Positions 31,419 to 42,581 of a stretch of DNA of 64,000 nucleotides are shown here, in pieces. Position numbers and translations under genes: made by a program. Origin of the DNA: Stemphylium vesicarium (Eukaryota > Ascomycota > Dothideomycetes > Pleosporales > Pleosporaceae); the NCBI GenBank assembly GCA_004380135.1, contig QXCR01000010.1, forward strand, positions 593,268 to 657,267. Reading direction: 5' to 3'. The notes under the pieces are model-generated. The model was not told where the DNA came from. It saw only the letters and a program-made list of their open reading frames with translations, and ran no database searches. Numbering within the stretch: position 1 is the stretch's first letter; each line of letters starts with the position of its first letter.

Positions 31419-34192
31419 CTACAAGGCGATTGGCGGCACGGCGTTGAGGATACGAGCCATCTCATTCGGCGCCATTTGTGCACTCTGCAGACTGCGTACT
31501 TGACTGCCCTTGCGAAGGCGCTGAAGGCCGAGAGCAAGCTTCCAGCTTTCGGTCTCGTCGATGAGAAAGACGTATCTCTTGCCATCGGCATCGCGCACCG
31601 AGGCGCGGAGGATATGCAAGTTCTTTGTGGGCTGTTTACCCGTCTGTGATTGTATGTTAGTATGCTGTAAAAATTGGGGTTTGAGCATGGTGTACGACTT
31701 ACCTCGACCATCTTCAGCGTCCAGGCTTTGACATCCCACTCTCGTTGCGGGATGCCGCGTACGTCATCATCGATGAACAGACCCTCAGACTGGATTTTCA
31801 AGATTAAACCGTCCGTCACCTTACCCACATTGGAGACGAGCTGAGCAACGGGTTTTGGAAACAGGTCGTTGAAGAGATAGACAGCTTTGATAACGATCTT
31901 GTTGGGGTCCGTCGTCGAGTATGGCCCGCTCCGGGAAGCTGGAGGTGTTGTGCGAGCGGTCGATTGGGAGGGTGCGTAAGAGGACTCGGAGTATTGAGAA
32001 GAGACATGTGAGCGAGCGGTAGTGGATCGTGGTGGGGCTGTGGCAGTTCGCGGAGGAGCGAAAGATTGTGCGTCTTCGCTACCAAGGTACGACTTGGCAG
32101 ATGGCCTCTCGTAGGGTTTCTTCGATGTAACAGTAGCCTTGATGGGCGAAGATTGCGTAGAGGTGACAGAAGCCGGGGGCGGACTCTTGGCACCTGCATA
32201 GGGATCGAGTCGTTCGCCGCCGCCGATGCCACCATAAGTGGTTGATCTTCGGCTTGTGATATCTGGGACAGCAGCAGCAGCAGCCGCAGCCGCAGCCTGT
32301 TCCGCTTTGATCTTTTCCGCCTCGGCCTTGAGACGAGCTTCACGGTCCCTCTGAGCTCGCTCACGTGCGGCCTTGAGTCGCTCAGCCCGTTCTGCGTCGG
32401 CCTTTGCTTTGGCAGCAGCAAGCTCAGCTTCAGCCTTTGCTTTGGCTGCGGCAGCTTCAGCGGCGGCCTTTTCGTCGGCGGCCTTCTTTGCAGCCTCTTC
32501 TGCAGCCTTGACTCTTTGTTCAGCTTCGAGTTTCTCGCGAATCTCCTTCTCAATCTGGGCTCGCGCCTCAGCTTCACGTGCTTCTCGTTCTGCCTTCTCC
32601 TTCTCCAGAGCCTCCTGTTGTTTGCGGGCCTTTTCTTTGGCCAGGCGCTCTCGCGCCTCGCGTTCGCGCTGCTCTCGCTCCCGTTTGCGCATCTGCTCCC
32701 ACTTCTCCTTCTCGGCTTTCGCACGCGCAAGCTTGGCTGCTTCTTCTTTGGCTTTCTGCTCTGCCTCTTTCTTCTGTCGAGCCTCTTCAGCGCGTTTGAG
32801 TTCTTCCCATGCTCGCCTACGATCTTCTTCGTCCTTCTTCCTCTTGGCCTCTTCAGCAGCCAGCCGGGCTTCTTCAGCTTGCCGACGCTCTTCTTCTGCC
32901 TTGCGTTGTTCTTCTGCCACCCGTTGCCGTTCAGCTTCTTCTTGTCTCTCCTTCTCCTCCTGCGCTAGCCTCTGGGCTTCTGCTTCGCGTTGCTTCCTCT
33001 CTTCTTCAGCCTGTCTCTTTTCCTCGGCCTCACGCTTTTGTCTGGCTTCTTCGGCTAGCCTTTTCTCTTCTTCTGCCTGTCGCCCAGCCTCTTCAGCGCG
33101 CTGACGCTCCTCTTCTTGCTTCTTTACCTCCTCGGCCCTCCTGATTTCCTCCTCTCGTCTCCTCTTTCTTTCTGCATCTTCGGCTCGCTTCCGTTCTGCA
33201 TCTTCGGCTCGCTTCCGTTCTGCATCTTCGGCTCGCTTTCGCTCTGCTTCTTCGGCTCGTTTCCGTTCTGCCTCTTCGACACGTTTCCGTTCTACCTCCT
33301 CGGCCCGCTTTCGTTCTGCCTCCTCGACTCGCTTGCGCTCTACCTCTTCAGCTCGCTTGCGTTCAGCTTCTTCCACTCGCTTGCGCTCCGCTTCTTCAGC
33401 CAGCTTGCGTTCAGCTTCTTCGGCTCGTTTACGTTCGGCTTCTTCGGCCCGTTTCCGCTCAGCATCCTCTTCCTCTTTCCTCTTGGCTTCTTCGGCCTGC
33501 TTCCTCTCCTCTTCACGCTTCCTCTTCTTCTCCTTCTCCGCGGCGCGCCTCCGCTCTTCTTCAGCTCGCTCAGCCTCTTCGTCAAAGGAAGGCTCATCGT
33601 CTTGTGGAGGCGGTGGGGACGAGGCGCCGTATTGACGGTATCCGCCCCATCCGCCGTGGGGTGGGCTGCCGGGAAAGCCGCCATTTGGAGGCGGCGGTGG
33701 AGGCGCTCGTTGGTAACTGGAGCTTCCTCCCGAGGTACCTGCACCTGCACTTGCACCTGGTCCGCCACGTGGCCCGTTGCCATATCCACCACTGCTACCG
33801 CTGTTGAAACGGCCGCCAGCTTGTGTTTGACCGAACGCCCATCCGGCAATCAGCATCAGCACGGCCAGCAAAATGACACCATTGCCTCCCGTCGAAACAC
33901 CATGCCTGACAATCAGGAAGTATTGCTTGACGTGGGGCTCAGCGGCTTTCCAGAGCACTATGCTGGCAATAGTGCTGAGCACGCCCGCTATGAAGCTGTT
34001 CTGCTGCACGCCCAGGCTAGGCAGGTATATGAAGCCGCCCCCCGAGGAATGGGGAGGGATGATGAAGATGTCATAGTTGCCTGGTGGGAGACCGCCAGTC
34101 GGTGGGCTCTCTGGGGGAGGAGCATGGCTGCCACCCGTTGTCTTGGGATTGGCGCCGTGGGGAGGTGGGGGAGGTGGAGGTCCGTCGTCCAT
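31419..34192 (-). CDS. Proline-rich membrane protein with giant coiled coil
   Basis: Two exons (31703-34192 and 31419-31643; intron with GTAAGT donor) encode 904 residues. The start is MDDGPPPPPPPHGANPKTTG, then two hydrophobic spans (about residues 66-90, IAGVLSTIASIVLW, and about 100-118, VILLAVLMLIAGWAFG), a Gly/Pro-rich stretch, and a coiled coil of about 420 residues dominated by Glu, Arg, Ala and Lys. Part of this is an 8-residue AERKRAEE repeat coded by a 24-bp minisatellite. The C-terminal about 200 residues form an orderly domain (IVIKAVYLFNDLFPKPVAQL, GLFIDDDVRGIPQREWDVKA, ADGKRYVFLIDETESWKLAL) that looks PH-like. I do not recognise a named family; similarity of the middle to TolA-like proteins is only compositional. 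Confidence 0.82.
33179..33468. repeat. 24-bp coding minisatellite (about 12 copies)
   Basis: Units of 24 bp starting TCGGCTCG on the plus strand repeat about 12 times head to tail with increasing divergence. They encode the 8-residue AERKRAEE/AERKRVEE unit of the coiled-coil protein on the minus strand. Unit length of eight residues does not match a heptad, so the helix surface drifts. Confidence 0.9.
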
Positions 34193-35687
34193 GACTGTGT
34201 GTGCCCTGGAGGGCCGGCGGGTACGGAGCTTGGGGCAACGGTTTGTCGGGGAGCTTGTAGGGTTCGAGGGATGTTAATGACAGCGGAGGAGGATGAGTTA
34301 GGGTGGTCGGAAGTAATGAGGCAGTGCGAAAACCCATCAGCGGAGCTGACTCGGTGCGAAAGGAGAAGCTTCAGGCGGTGTATGTGTGGGGTAATGATAT
34401 TTATTGATTTACTTTTTTTTGCCGTCGCCCTCCTCGCTACATATACACGGACACTCGCCTTCTGGCTGTTGGAGAGCAATTGCGTGTATAGAGAGAGGGT
34501 TGCAATGTGTCTCTACCGAGCCAGCAGACGGACAACAATTTGCTCCAGAGGTGGCTCCTCGGCTGCTCTAGGTTTGTTTACGCCAAGATCCATGAACGGC
34601 TAGCGGGTGCGGGCCGTTGACACTGCATGGCGACCGCGCTGCGCAACCGCCGAGCTTGTCCTCGTACCTCCCCAGGGGAAGACGGCATGCAGGCACGAGC
34701 CAATTTGTCTGATGGCGTTCCTGGCTGCCGCAGACGACGACGACGACGACGACAACGACGACGATGGTGCAGTCTTTTAAGTGCATGCGGTGGGTGGGAG
34801 AGGCAGATCAAAGGTGGGAGGCTGTTGCCCACTCGACGCACCCAAACAACACGTCACGCGTGCAGAAACATGGTTGGCTCCGCTCCTAGCCCGCAGCATG
34901 ACCGAGCGGTGAAGCTATCGCCGAAGAGAGGCGTGCGGGCGAGGTCAACGCATGGCACGCGTCGTCGTGCGATTCGACAAGAGAGGCGTGACAGCAAACT
35001 GCAAACCCGTGGACAGGGCAACCCCGCTGATTTGCAGTGATTTTCGCCTGTGCAGGGCTGCTGGCTGGGGCAGTGGTCACGGCGGCCAACGTGGTCTCGA
35101 GACGTGGTCAAAAATCAGTCCTCACGAGATTCAGCCCTGGTGGATCTCGACCTCCACGTCATTGCGGCCGCAGACGCATCACCATCACGCCAGCCGCGCC
35201 AGACTCGATGGTAGTCGATTTCGTCCGCCGCCGGGACGACTCGGGATGCGCATGCAGGTACAGGGTAGGTGTACGACTGCTGTTGCAGCACCAGCAAATC
35301 AGCGCACACAGCCCGCGCCCTAGCACGGGACTGATTGGCGCTGAGCAGACGCGACCAAAAGACAGCAAGAGAAAAAAAAAGGACATGGTGCATCGCAGAC
35401 GCACGCTCTAGCCCCAGTCGAGGCAAGAGGCACGGCAGCGACAGACTTTTCAACCGGCGACGACTATGATCAAAAATGGCGGTGAAGCGGGTACTAGCGC
35501 CGGCCACCTTGATCACCCGCATATTGTCAACAAGTACTAAAGCTCGAGCTGCGGCACATCGCGCCTACCTGTCCGCGTCCGACAAGACTAGAGAGGGTGA
35601 CTGTTGGGTACGGCCATCGCACACAGCAGGAACCCTCATCGACGACAACGACAACAACGACTCCGGCTCCGACTCCGACTTTCGACA
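34193..35687. other. Intergenic region with divergent promoters and GAC-type microsatellite
   Basis: About 1.5 kb between divergently transcribed genes. A GAC/ACG trinucleotide run lies near 34733-34762 and another imperfect one near 35640-35665. Frames on both strands are Arg/Ser/Pro-rich shadows. If the upstream ATG at 35604 of the next gene is used, this region ends there. Confidence 0.45.
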
Positions 35688-36899
35688 ATGTGGAGGACCG
35701 GCCTGCTCTACCTCGACCGCGGGGACAGCTCCATCCTCAACGCCCTCCGAAATGCGGGGTACGACACCCAACAACAACCAGGCTCCCCATCGCGATCCCC
35801 CAACCGCCGATTTTCTATTGCCAGCGACACGGAGAGCGCCCTCGAGGGCAAGCTCAAGAGCGAAATGAGGGCCCAGCAGGGCGTGCAGCACTGGGTCATG
35901 CCCTCGGATGTCAACGGCCTCAAGTTTGCCAGCCCGCGCGCCAGCCCGCGCACAAGAGCCATTGACCCCGCCGATGCCCTGGGCCTCGCCACCGATGCCA
36001 CCCTCTTCGAAGAGCCTGTCCTTTACTCGCTGGATCGAATAAAGGAAGACGGCCCCTCGCCCGACTACTTCTCCTACGACGAACTGCAAAAGTCGCCTTC
36101 GCTCAAGGACGACGGCGAAGAGGCCGTCCAAGTGCACAAGCGTCGCCCCTCCCACCTGCGCACTCCCTCGACGCCGACCATTGAGTCGCGGCTGGCCAGC
36201 GCCCAAAAAGCCTCGCGCTCGCTGCCGCTGCGCGCCAAAACCAACGAGGGCCTTCTGCAGCTGCAAGCAAACACATCCAAGCCCCAGCGCCCCGCCAACA
36301 CCCACCAGCGCAGGATCTCGCTCGGCCTGCCCATCAAGGCCGCCAATGCCCAAAGTGAGAACCCTCGTCACTCGAGCCCAACCAGCACCCGCTCCCTCCA
36401 CCCCTCCACGCCCAAACGCCTCCCCAAAAAGTCGGGTCCGACGACCGCCATCCAACAAGAGCGAGATCTAGAATACAAACATCGCCATACCTTCATCGGC
36501 ACTGCGTCGCTAGACGACTTCCTCGAAGTCCTCGACGTCTCGCCAGAGCACACGACAAACAAGGAGGCAATAGTGAGGGCCTTTATCCTCCTGGCGTCCA
36601 GCGAACGATTACTCGCCCGACAAGCATCACTGAAGCCCGATGGCTGGAGCGTCATTGCGCGCACATCGGCCGAAACCGTCAACACCGACTACGTCGAACA
36701 GGCACACGCCAAGCTTGGCTCCATTGTTCTGCGCCAGTTCCTAGACCTGATTACGTTCAACGAGGAAGAAGAAGCCAATGCCATGAGCGTTGTCGAAGCC
36801 TTTACTGCCGCAAGCCATCTGGATGCACAAGCGAGCAAGGCCACAGGGAGTAAGGCCAAAGCCTTTCGTAGCTGGATGGTAAAGGCCCAACCCCAGTAG
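35688..36899 (+). CDS. Uncharacterised fungal protein
   Basis: A single exon encodes 403 residues from MWRTGLLYLDRGDSSILNA; an in-frame ATG at 35604 would add 28 residues that are mostly Arg/Leu repeats coded by leader microsatellite, so I prefer 35688. Residues 1-290 are Ser/Pro/Arg-rich with DPADALGLATDATLFEEPVL. The C-terminal part (about 300-395) is an orderly helical domain: FIGTASLDDFLEVLDVSPEH, VRAFILLASSERLLARQ, ARTSAETVNTDYVEQAHAKL, GSIVLRQFLDLITFNEEEEA. I do not know the family. No signal peptide or membrane span is visible. Confidence 0.8.
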   Translation: MWRTGLLYLDRGDSSILNALRNAGYDTQQQPGSPSRSPNRRFSIASDTESALEGKLKSEMRAQQGVQHWVMPSDVNGLKFASPRASPRTRAIDPADALGLATDATLFEEPVLYSLDRIKEDGPSPDYFSYDELQKSPSLKDDGEEAVQVHKRRPSHLRTPSTPTIESRLASAQKASRSLPLRAKTNEGLLQLQANTSKPQRPANTHQRRISLGLPIKAANAQSENPRHSSPTSTRSLHPSTPKRLPKKSGPTTAIQQERDLEYKHRHTFIGTASLDDFLEVLDVSPEHTTNKEAIVRAFILLASSERLLARQASLKPDGWSVIARTSAETVNTDYVEQAHAKLGSIVLRQFLDLITFNEEEEANAMSVVEAFTAASHLDAQASKATGSKAKAFRSWMVKAQPQ

Positions 36900-39793
36900 G
36901 GGTATTGCTTTGTTTTTGTTTGCTTTTCTTCTCAGTACACCTCTCTGCCCTTCTCATGATAATGCGACACGATGATGCCGAATGTCTTATGTTATTACTA
37001 CATAGCCCATCCCCTTTACTTCGTCCACCCTACTACAATATTTCCTTTTTCACACGCCATCCCGCTCAGCCCATTAGACTAGTTACCCCCTTCTCCTCAA
37101 CCCCGTTATTCCGCATTAGGATAGTTCAGCATTTCCTACCTTATCCTCAAGGCGCGGCTGTCGACCAGAATAGATCACTTCGAAGCCAAACACCATCCTT
37201 TCTTCAACCTGTCTACAGCCATCATGTCATTCCCAGTTACAATCCCCCCGAGAAGGCCGCTATATCATCACAGAACCCGAATGTACATCCCGCCGTTTTT
37301 CCGTCGCCTTCCAACTCGATCTTGGATCTGACCACATTATAGTTGCTATATCCTTGTCACCCCAAGACAACTCCTCGCGCCCTGGCCCTAACGACGTACA
37401 CGATTTTGTAAATCCGTCCTCCAATATCGCTGTCTACGAGTGCGCACTGCCGCTCTCTCCCCTTGATCTCACTGCCGCAACTCAATCCCGACTTTAGCAT
37501 GAGCCATGTGCCTTGGTCACGTCTTCTCGCAAGCCTACGTCACTCTAAAAGCAGGTCCTGAGGGAAGCATGGGACTGGAACTAAGACTTGGCGCTGCTAT
37601 GGTCTCCGGTGGGCGACAATCAAAGATGCGAATGATCTCCTGAGTGATAGTCACGAAGATATCCAAACAATGGCCAAAGATTGATCTGCAATGCGTGTGG
37701 GAAGCAGATGTGTCCGCTACGGAACATTCCCTGACGATCCATAAGCTACAATATCAAGCAACAGTTGGTCCAACAATCGCCCAAAGGTGCACTGCCCGTG
37801 CGTTCTGTGCGTAACAAACACCTGTCGCAAGCCAGACATGCGACCGTATATCATTTTCTGTAGATGCTCCGAATTTATCTAGTAAGCGTAGTTTTGCACT
37901 TGTTGGCAATAATTCCTGTGAGAAAGTGGATGTTTGCAGGCCACTATTCTTAATGGCATGCGCCGATACCGTCTTCTGAAAGGAGGCTTTGATCGTGTGC
38001 CAATCGGATGCTTGTGTCGCATGAGACTCAACCATGTGACGCTTGTTGATCATGCGTTGCCCGGGTGGTTTCAGATACGAGCTGGAAACTCGCAGATCTG
38101 GCAATATCTGTTCAGCTGAACATATTGAATTTTTTTGGCGGCTTCCCATGCATCCCCACTGTCTGACCATTGGAGAGAACCAGTCTTGTCGTGGTCGACG
38201 TCACGTGCTTTGGCGCACGGTGGAAGGTCCAAGCTCCGACATCGGTCTTTGAATGGCGTCGTCGCTTTACTACTCCTGCCTCTGCCCACCCCACTTTCGC
38301 CTATGTAACCATCTCTATCCTATAACAGTCCAAGCACATAATCTAGCAAAAGCATCACAGAAAATCTTACCACTCGGGCGATCATGTTTCCCACTAGGTA
38401 CTGCTCGCCGTCCAGCTGTTGACTCGCTGTTCTAAACACTACGAGCGACGGCTGCGAGTGCAGCCCCCCTGGTGCACCCATAACACATTTTCATCGCCAA
38501 AGGCTCGGAACCTAACAAATTCTTCCGCGTAGTTTCGCCCTGCAAAATGTTTTTTACACAGGAGAGCGAACGGTTGAACTGACCCAAGAACGCCGAGCTA
38601 GTTCCGCTCGGAAAGCATCGCTATATTCGAATCGCTTGAGTAAATCCGGTCTCAAGCAATACCCGAGCATCTTTAGCAGCACTTCTTCCGGTAATGCTGG
38701 CGTGTATGCAGCTTTTGCCTACATGGATGCAAGGCTTAGTAGCGATACACACATTGAATTCGCTCCGCAGCTCCATCCTAATCGATTTCCAAGTCTTGGT
38801 TTCTCACACCATCTGTCATCGAGGAAAGCATTGTTCCCTGGCTAGAATAGCTTTACAGCCTTATTGTCGGCATCGTTAGCTCAAATTCTGCCATGCATCC
38901 GTCACGATCGTTCTGTCTGCTATTTTTGGGGACTCTTCATCATCAGTTACCTGCAGCATAATGCAGCTTGATTTGGCCTTGTACAAGGTGTACCTCCCGA
39001 TCTCGGGGCAAGTAGTATCATAGTTGCAGCTTTTGGGCATTTCTGTATGGCATACCTAGACGAAAAGATACAGAAGTTGCTCTTGCGGCCCGGGGCAGGA
39101 TACTAGGATGTACCATACGCGCTCAGTCGATGCTACTCTCTCATGCAAATTTCGGCTATGCAAATGCGTCCATTTTTGATGGTGAGTCCGGTAAATTCAG
39201 CCATGGAACCGCGACTGATTCTTCAAGGCACGAGTAGCGAATGTAGGTCTAGGTGCGGCATACGTTGGGTCGAATGGAAAAGATCATCGCTGGGGATCGT
39301 TCGCACATTTCTCTGATGACTTTGACACAAAGGTTGATAGCTTCCGAATCTCTTGCTCTGCATAGCCGGATATTGCGGCAACTTTCGGCACCCTGTCGCC
39401 TAGTGCAGCCTCAACACCAAATGCACGGCCTGTCCAACGACACTTGCGCCACATCTTCCATCACCAGTGTGGCGCATGGTTAACGCGATTCGCGGTGCCC
39501 TCCTGGCGCTTTTGGAGGCCATCTATGCGCATCTTGGCACAGAATCTCAGTCTCCGGCTAGCGTGGGGAAGGTATCCAATGAGAAGCACGTCATGGGATT
39601 AAGTCTGAGCACTACGTCTTTTGCGTCATCAGCCTTTGAACGCGTGGGACGATAACTGAACCAACCGACATCCACTTCTCTTGAGCCACATTTGTGAAAA
39701 CACAGCCTCAACTCGACTCCATCTAAGCGTATCTTTCCGGAAACTACATCGATCAGCTAGCCTGCCAATACGGATCCAATCACGATTCAGACC
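36900..39793. other. Long region without a recognised gene
   Basis: About 2.9 kb. The first few hundred bases, pyrimidine-rich, are likely the 3' untranslated region of the preceding gene. Beyond, open frames (for example 37754-38170 minus and 39253-39483 plus) show no known motif. The base composition is not RIP-like. No repeats or RNA genes were recognised. Confidence 0.4.
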
Positions 39794-40046
39794 ATGACAT
39801 CGAGCACGGTCCGTATGATTTCCTCTTTCGACTCTCCGCACACTAATTGGCATACAGAGTACAATACTCCTCTACTTCCTCGTGATATGGGTCCCATTCC
39901 TACCCGTAGCAATGAAACGGGGCTGTGCGGCCGACCTGTTGATCAATATCGCACTCTGCATTCTCGGTTGGATACCGGGTGTTATCCACGCATGGTACAT
40001 CATCAGCAAGACTGAGATACACCCCGACTCTATAGGAGGGACATGA
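39794..40046 (+). CDS. Pmp3 family small membrane proteolipid
   Basis: Two exons are proposed: 39794-39808 (MTSST) and 39858-40046, joined by a 49-bp intron with an ACTAAT branch and CAG acceptor; the donor GTCCGT is weak. The product is 67 residues: two membrane helices with FLVIWVPFLPVAMKRGCAAD between hydrophobic parts and DLLINIALCILGWIPGVIHA, then WYIISKTEIHP. KRGC, D, LINI and GxIPG(V/L)IHAWY are the family signature. Pmp3 proteins sit in the plasma membrane and influence membrane potential and salt tolerance. The second exon is certain; the first exon is less so. Confidence 0.82.
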
Positions 40047-40847
40047 AAAGCAAAGATGCGGCGTGGGCAATAATGGCGAGACAATAGTTGGGAGAATGTA
40101 GCCTATCTGCTACTACAAAAGAGTGAGGGCCATGTTCGGCCGCAAAGCATTGAATCTCTAGTCCTGCGCGCGCTTAATAGAGATATCCAGGTGCTTTATA
40201 GGAAGCACAGTATAGGAAGGCACGGTCTTCATATCATCTACAACACGAATATACCAAGACCAGCCCAAGTCCTGCTGTGCTGGCATTCCCATCTGGGTAT
40301 TGCTGACGTTTCTTTCTTTTGCTACAAACTGTCTGCTCTCTTATTCGCACCTGCAAGAGCTGCGCCATAGGCAATGTGCCTTGCTGGCCCTCGTGTGGAA
40401 CACTGTGGATAAAAGAGTACTGTTCACTGACGTCGACGATGTGGCATGTTACTCAATTCTATCTAGACAACGAACTCTATCGAGACTTACACTTTTTCCG
40501 CAAAAACGAGATCCCATTTGTAAGCAAAATTACTGATGATTTCGCTAGCCCATCCGCCTGACAGGTTATCATCACAGTCAAGTCATGCGATAAAACATGG
40601 CAAATCCGGTTAGAAAAAGGAGAGAAAACCGGCTGCCATGTACATCCAGATTGCGCTAGAATAAATGATCGCCTGCGATGCTTCTTCCTGGGCCTGGCAA
40701 AAACAATTGTATGGGCCTTTTGAATCAGGAAACTTGATAGATGTTGGTGCTCATTAGAAAGATGGGCACTTATACTGCTATGGACAATAACAATGCCCCT
40801 AGTTCACCACGACTGTACATATTCACAGCGAATATGAACTTGCATCC
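40047..40847. other. Convergent intergenic region
   Basis: About 800 bp between the Pmp3 stop and the 3' end of the polysaccharide deacetylase gene. No gene or repeat recognised. Confidence 0.45.
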
Positions 40848-41820
40848 TTAGCAAGTCGATGCGCCGTTGGGAGTCCCACTTTTGTACGCACCTATTGTTT
40901 CCCCAAGACACTCAGCTGTAACAAATTAGTCGCTGTACACAACGTTGATGGAAAGAACAACAATTACCGACAGTGACGAGCTTGAGGTTGTTGTTCTTGG
41001 CCCAGCTGATCAGCCATGGCGTAAGTGTGTTGACAGTAGAGGCATAGGTCTCGTGCATGAGGGGGATGTGCCCATTGCCACCCGCGCCGGCCTGCTGGAA
41101 CTTCTGCTGACTCTGCTGCGGTGTCTTTCCGTTCCAATCCTCACTATCGACATCGTCAGTGATGACGCGGTATCCCAAGGTGCGCATGGTTGAAAGCACG
41201 TTGCCGCCGGTGGCTAGGTAGGGAGGACGCATGTAGGTTGGCTTGACGCCGATAATGTTGACAAGAGCTTGTTCGAGACGCGTCATCTGGGCGGTAAGAT
41301 CATTGGTAGAAAGCGCCCCAAAGTTTTGCGGGTGCGACCAGGTATGCGACGCGATCTGATGGCCAGCTTTGTAGGCATTTTGAATGGCCGTCTTCTGGTT
41401 GTAGATGCATCCTGTATGAGTTAGAAGGGAGTTGAGAAGAAGTGAGGAGCAATGAATGTCCGCCAGTCAGGTCAGATCGTACCATATAGCGAACCCGTAA
41501 CGAAGAAAGTACCCTTAGCACCACCGGCCGTTAAAGTATCCACTAATTTCTGGGTGTACTGAGATGGTCCGTCATCGTATGCGAGAGCAATTTGCCCAGG
41601 TGCGTTGCATTTGGTGATGACCTTCAAACAAAGCCTCGTTAGCACAGAAGATTGCTTGAATCTTGGACGATGACGCTCGTGATATGTAAAAGAGGTATAA
41701 AGATTAGCGTACCTGTCCTGCCGCAGGCCCGCTCTGCCTGATCGCGTTGAGAGGGTCCGGAATCGGTTTCGCAATGGCAATCGCAGCTAGTGCCACGACA
41801 AAAAAAGATTTGAACCCCAT
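40848..41820 (-). CDS. Secreted polysaccharide (chitin) deacetylase, CE4
   Basis: Four exons (41713-41820, 41483-41621, 40968-41411, 40848-40915) join in phase to 252 residues. A signal peptide (MGFKSFFVVALAAIAIAKP) marks secretion. The NodB-type catalytic motifs are all present: motif 1 IALAYDDGPS with the catalytic base Asp and metal Asp, motif 2 SHTWSHP with two metal-binding His, motif 3 MRPPY, motif 4 DVDSEDWNG and motif 5 IPLMHET with the catalytic His. CE4 enzymes remove acetyl groups from chitin or peptidoglycan-like polymers; in plant- or insect-associated fungi they can mask chitin. There is no chitin-binding module. The gene lies 3.5 kb from the start of the AT-rich block. Confidence 0.92.
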
Positions 41821-42581
41821 GTTTCCGGTGCTGCAGTAGATGCTCGAGGTGGTGAGCCTACTTCTTCATACACTTCAATCTTTAAGTATAAACGCCAAGA
41901 TCGTGCGCCGTACTGAGGTCATTCCGGAGAAGCCTAGAGGCTCTTGGCTCGTTTATGTTAGACAGCATGCTTTAATCGGGCCATCGGAAGCGGTAGAGAC
42001 CCCTGTCCGGTATCTATGCCGGATATGCGAATCATCGGCTGATGTACTTTGCCTTGGAATGGCAACACGTAACGAATTTCGATGGAGCTGAACATGCGCG
42101 AGGCCAGATCTTTGCAGGAATCCACGAGTAGTTCTGCTGTCAATATTCGTGCATCGAAAGTTTGGTATTGAATGTGTCCCTTTCGCCCAGGCCCGAAGCA
42201 GATGGAAAATCTCCGTACCTCGTTTCATAGATTCCCGCCGGCTAATTAACGAACCTGGGGAAGTCTACTAATGCACCAAGTTGAACCGCCTGATATGAAC
42301 GGAAATTGCTAACACCTCCTCAGAACGGTCAGGGTATCAGATGTGCATGTGTTAGACATGTTATTTACATCACAATGTCGCATATTAAGATTCGTTTCTT
42401 GTCTCTTGCAGACATCTTTGCAAAAGCACAACTGCAACACCCCATGCAAACAAGGATATGCCCCGACTTGGGCGTTTTCGACACTCTGTCATAGCAGATG
42501 ATGTCCCGGTGCGGTTTTCACATTCTCAAACTCCATCTTCGCTCCCCACTTATAGGATCCAGCCACACCTGGGGCGTGGAC
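41821..42581. other. Intergenic region upstream of the CE4 gene
   Basis: About 760 bp with the CE4 promoter and the 3' end of the transcription factor gene. No gene recognised. Confidence 0.45.

Noticed and set aside
32373..33104. Ser/Ala-rich plus-strand frame
   Set aside because: Also a shadow of the coiled-coil coding sequence, lacking start context and domain.
31816..33540. TolA/caldesmon-like similarity of the coiled coil
   Set aside because: The likeness is due to Glu/Lys/Arg/Ala composition only and says nothing about function.
33116..34603. Long plus-strand open frame of 495 codons
   Set aside because: It is the antisense shadow of the coiled-coil gene; its Leu/Phe/Ser-rich content mirrors the Glu/Lys/Arg codons of the real strand.
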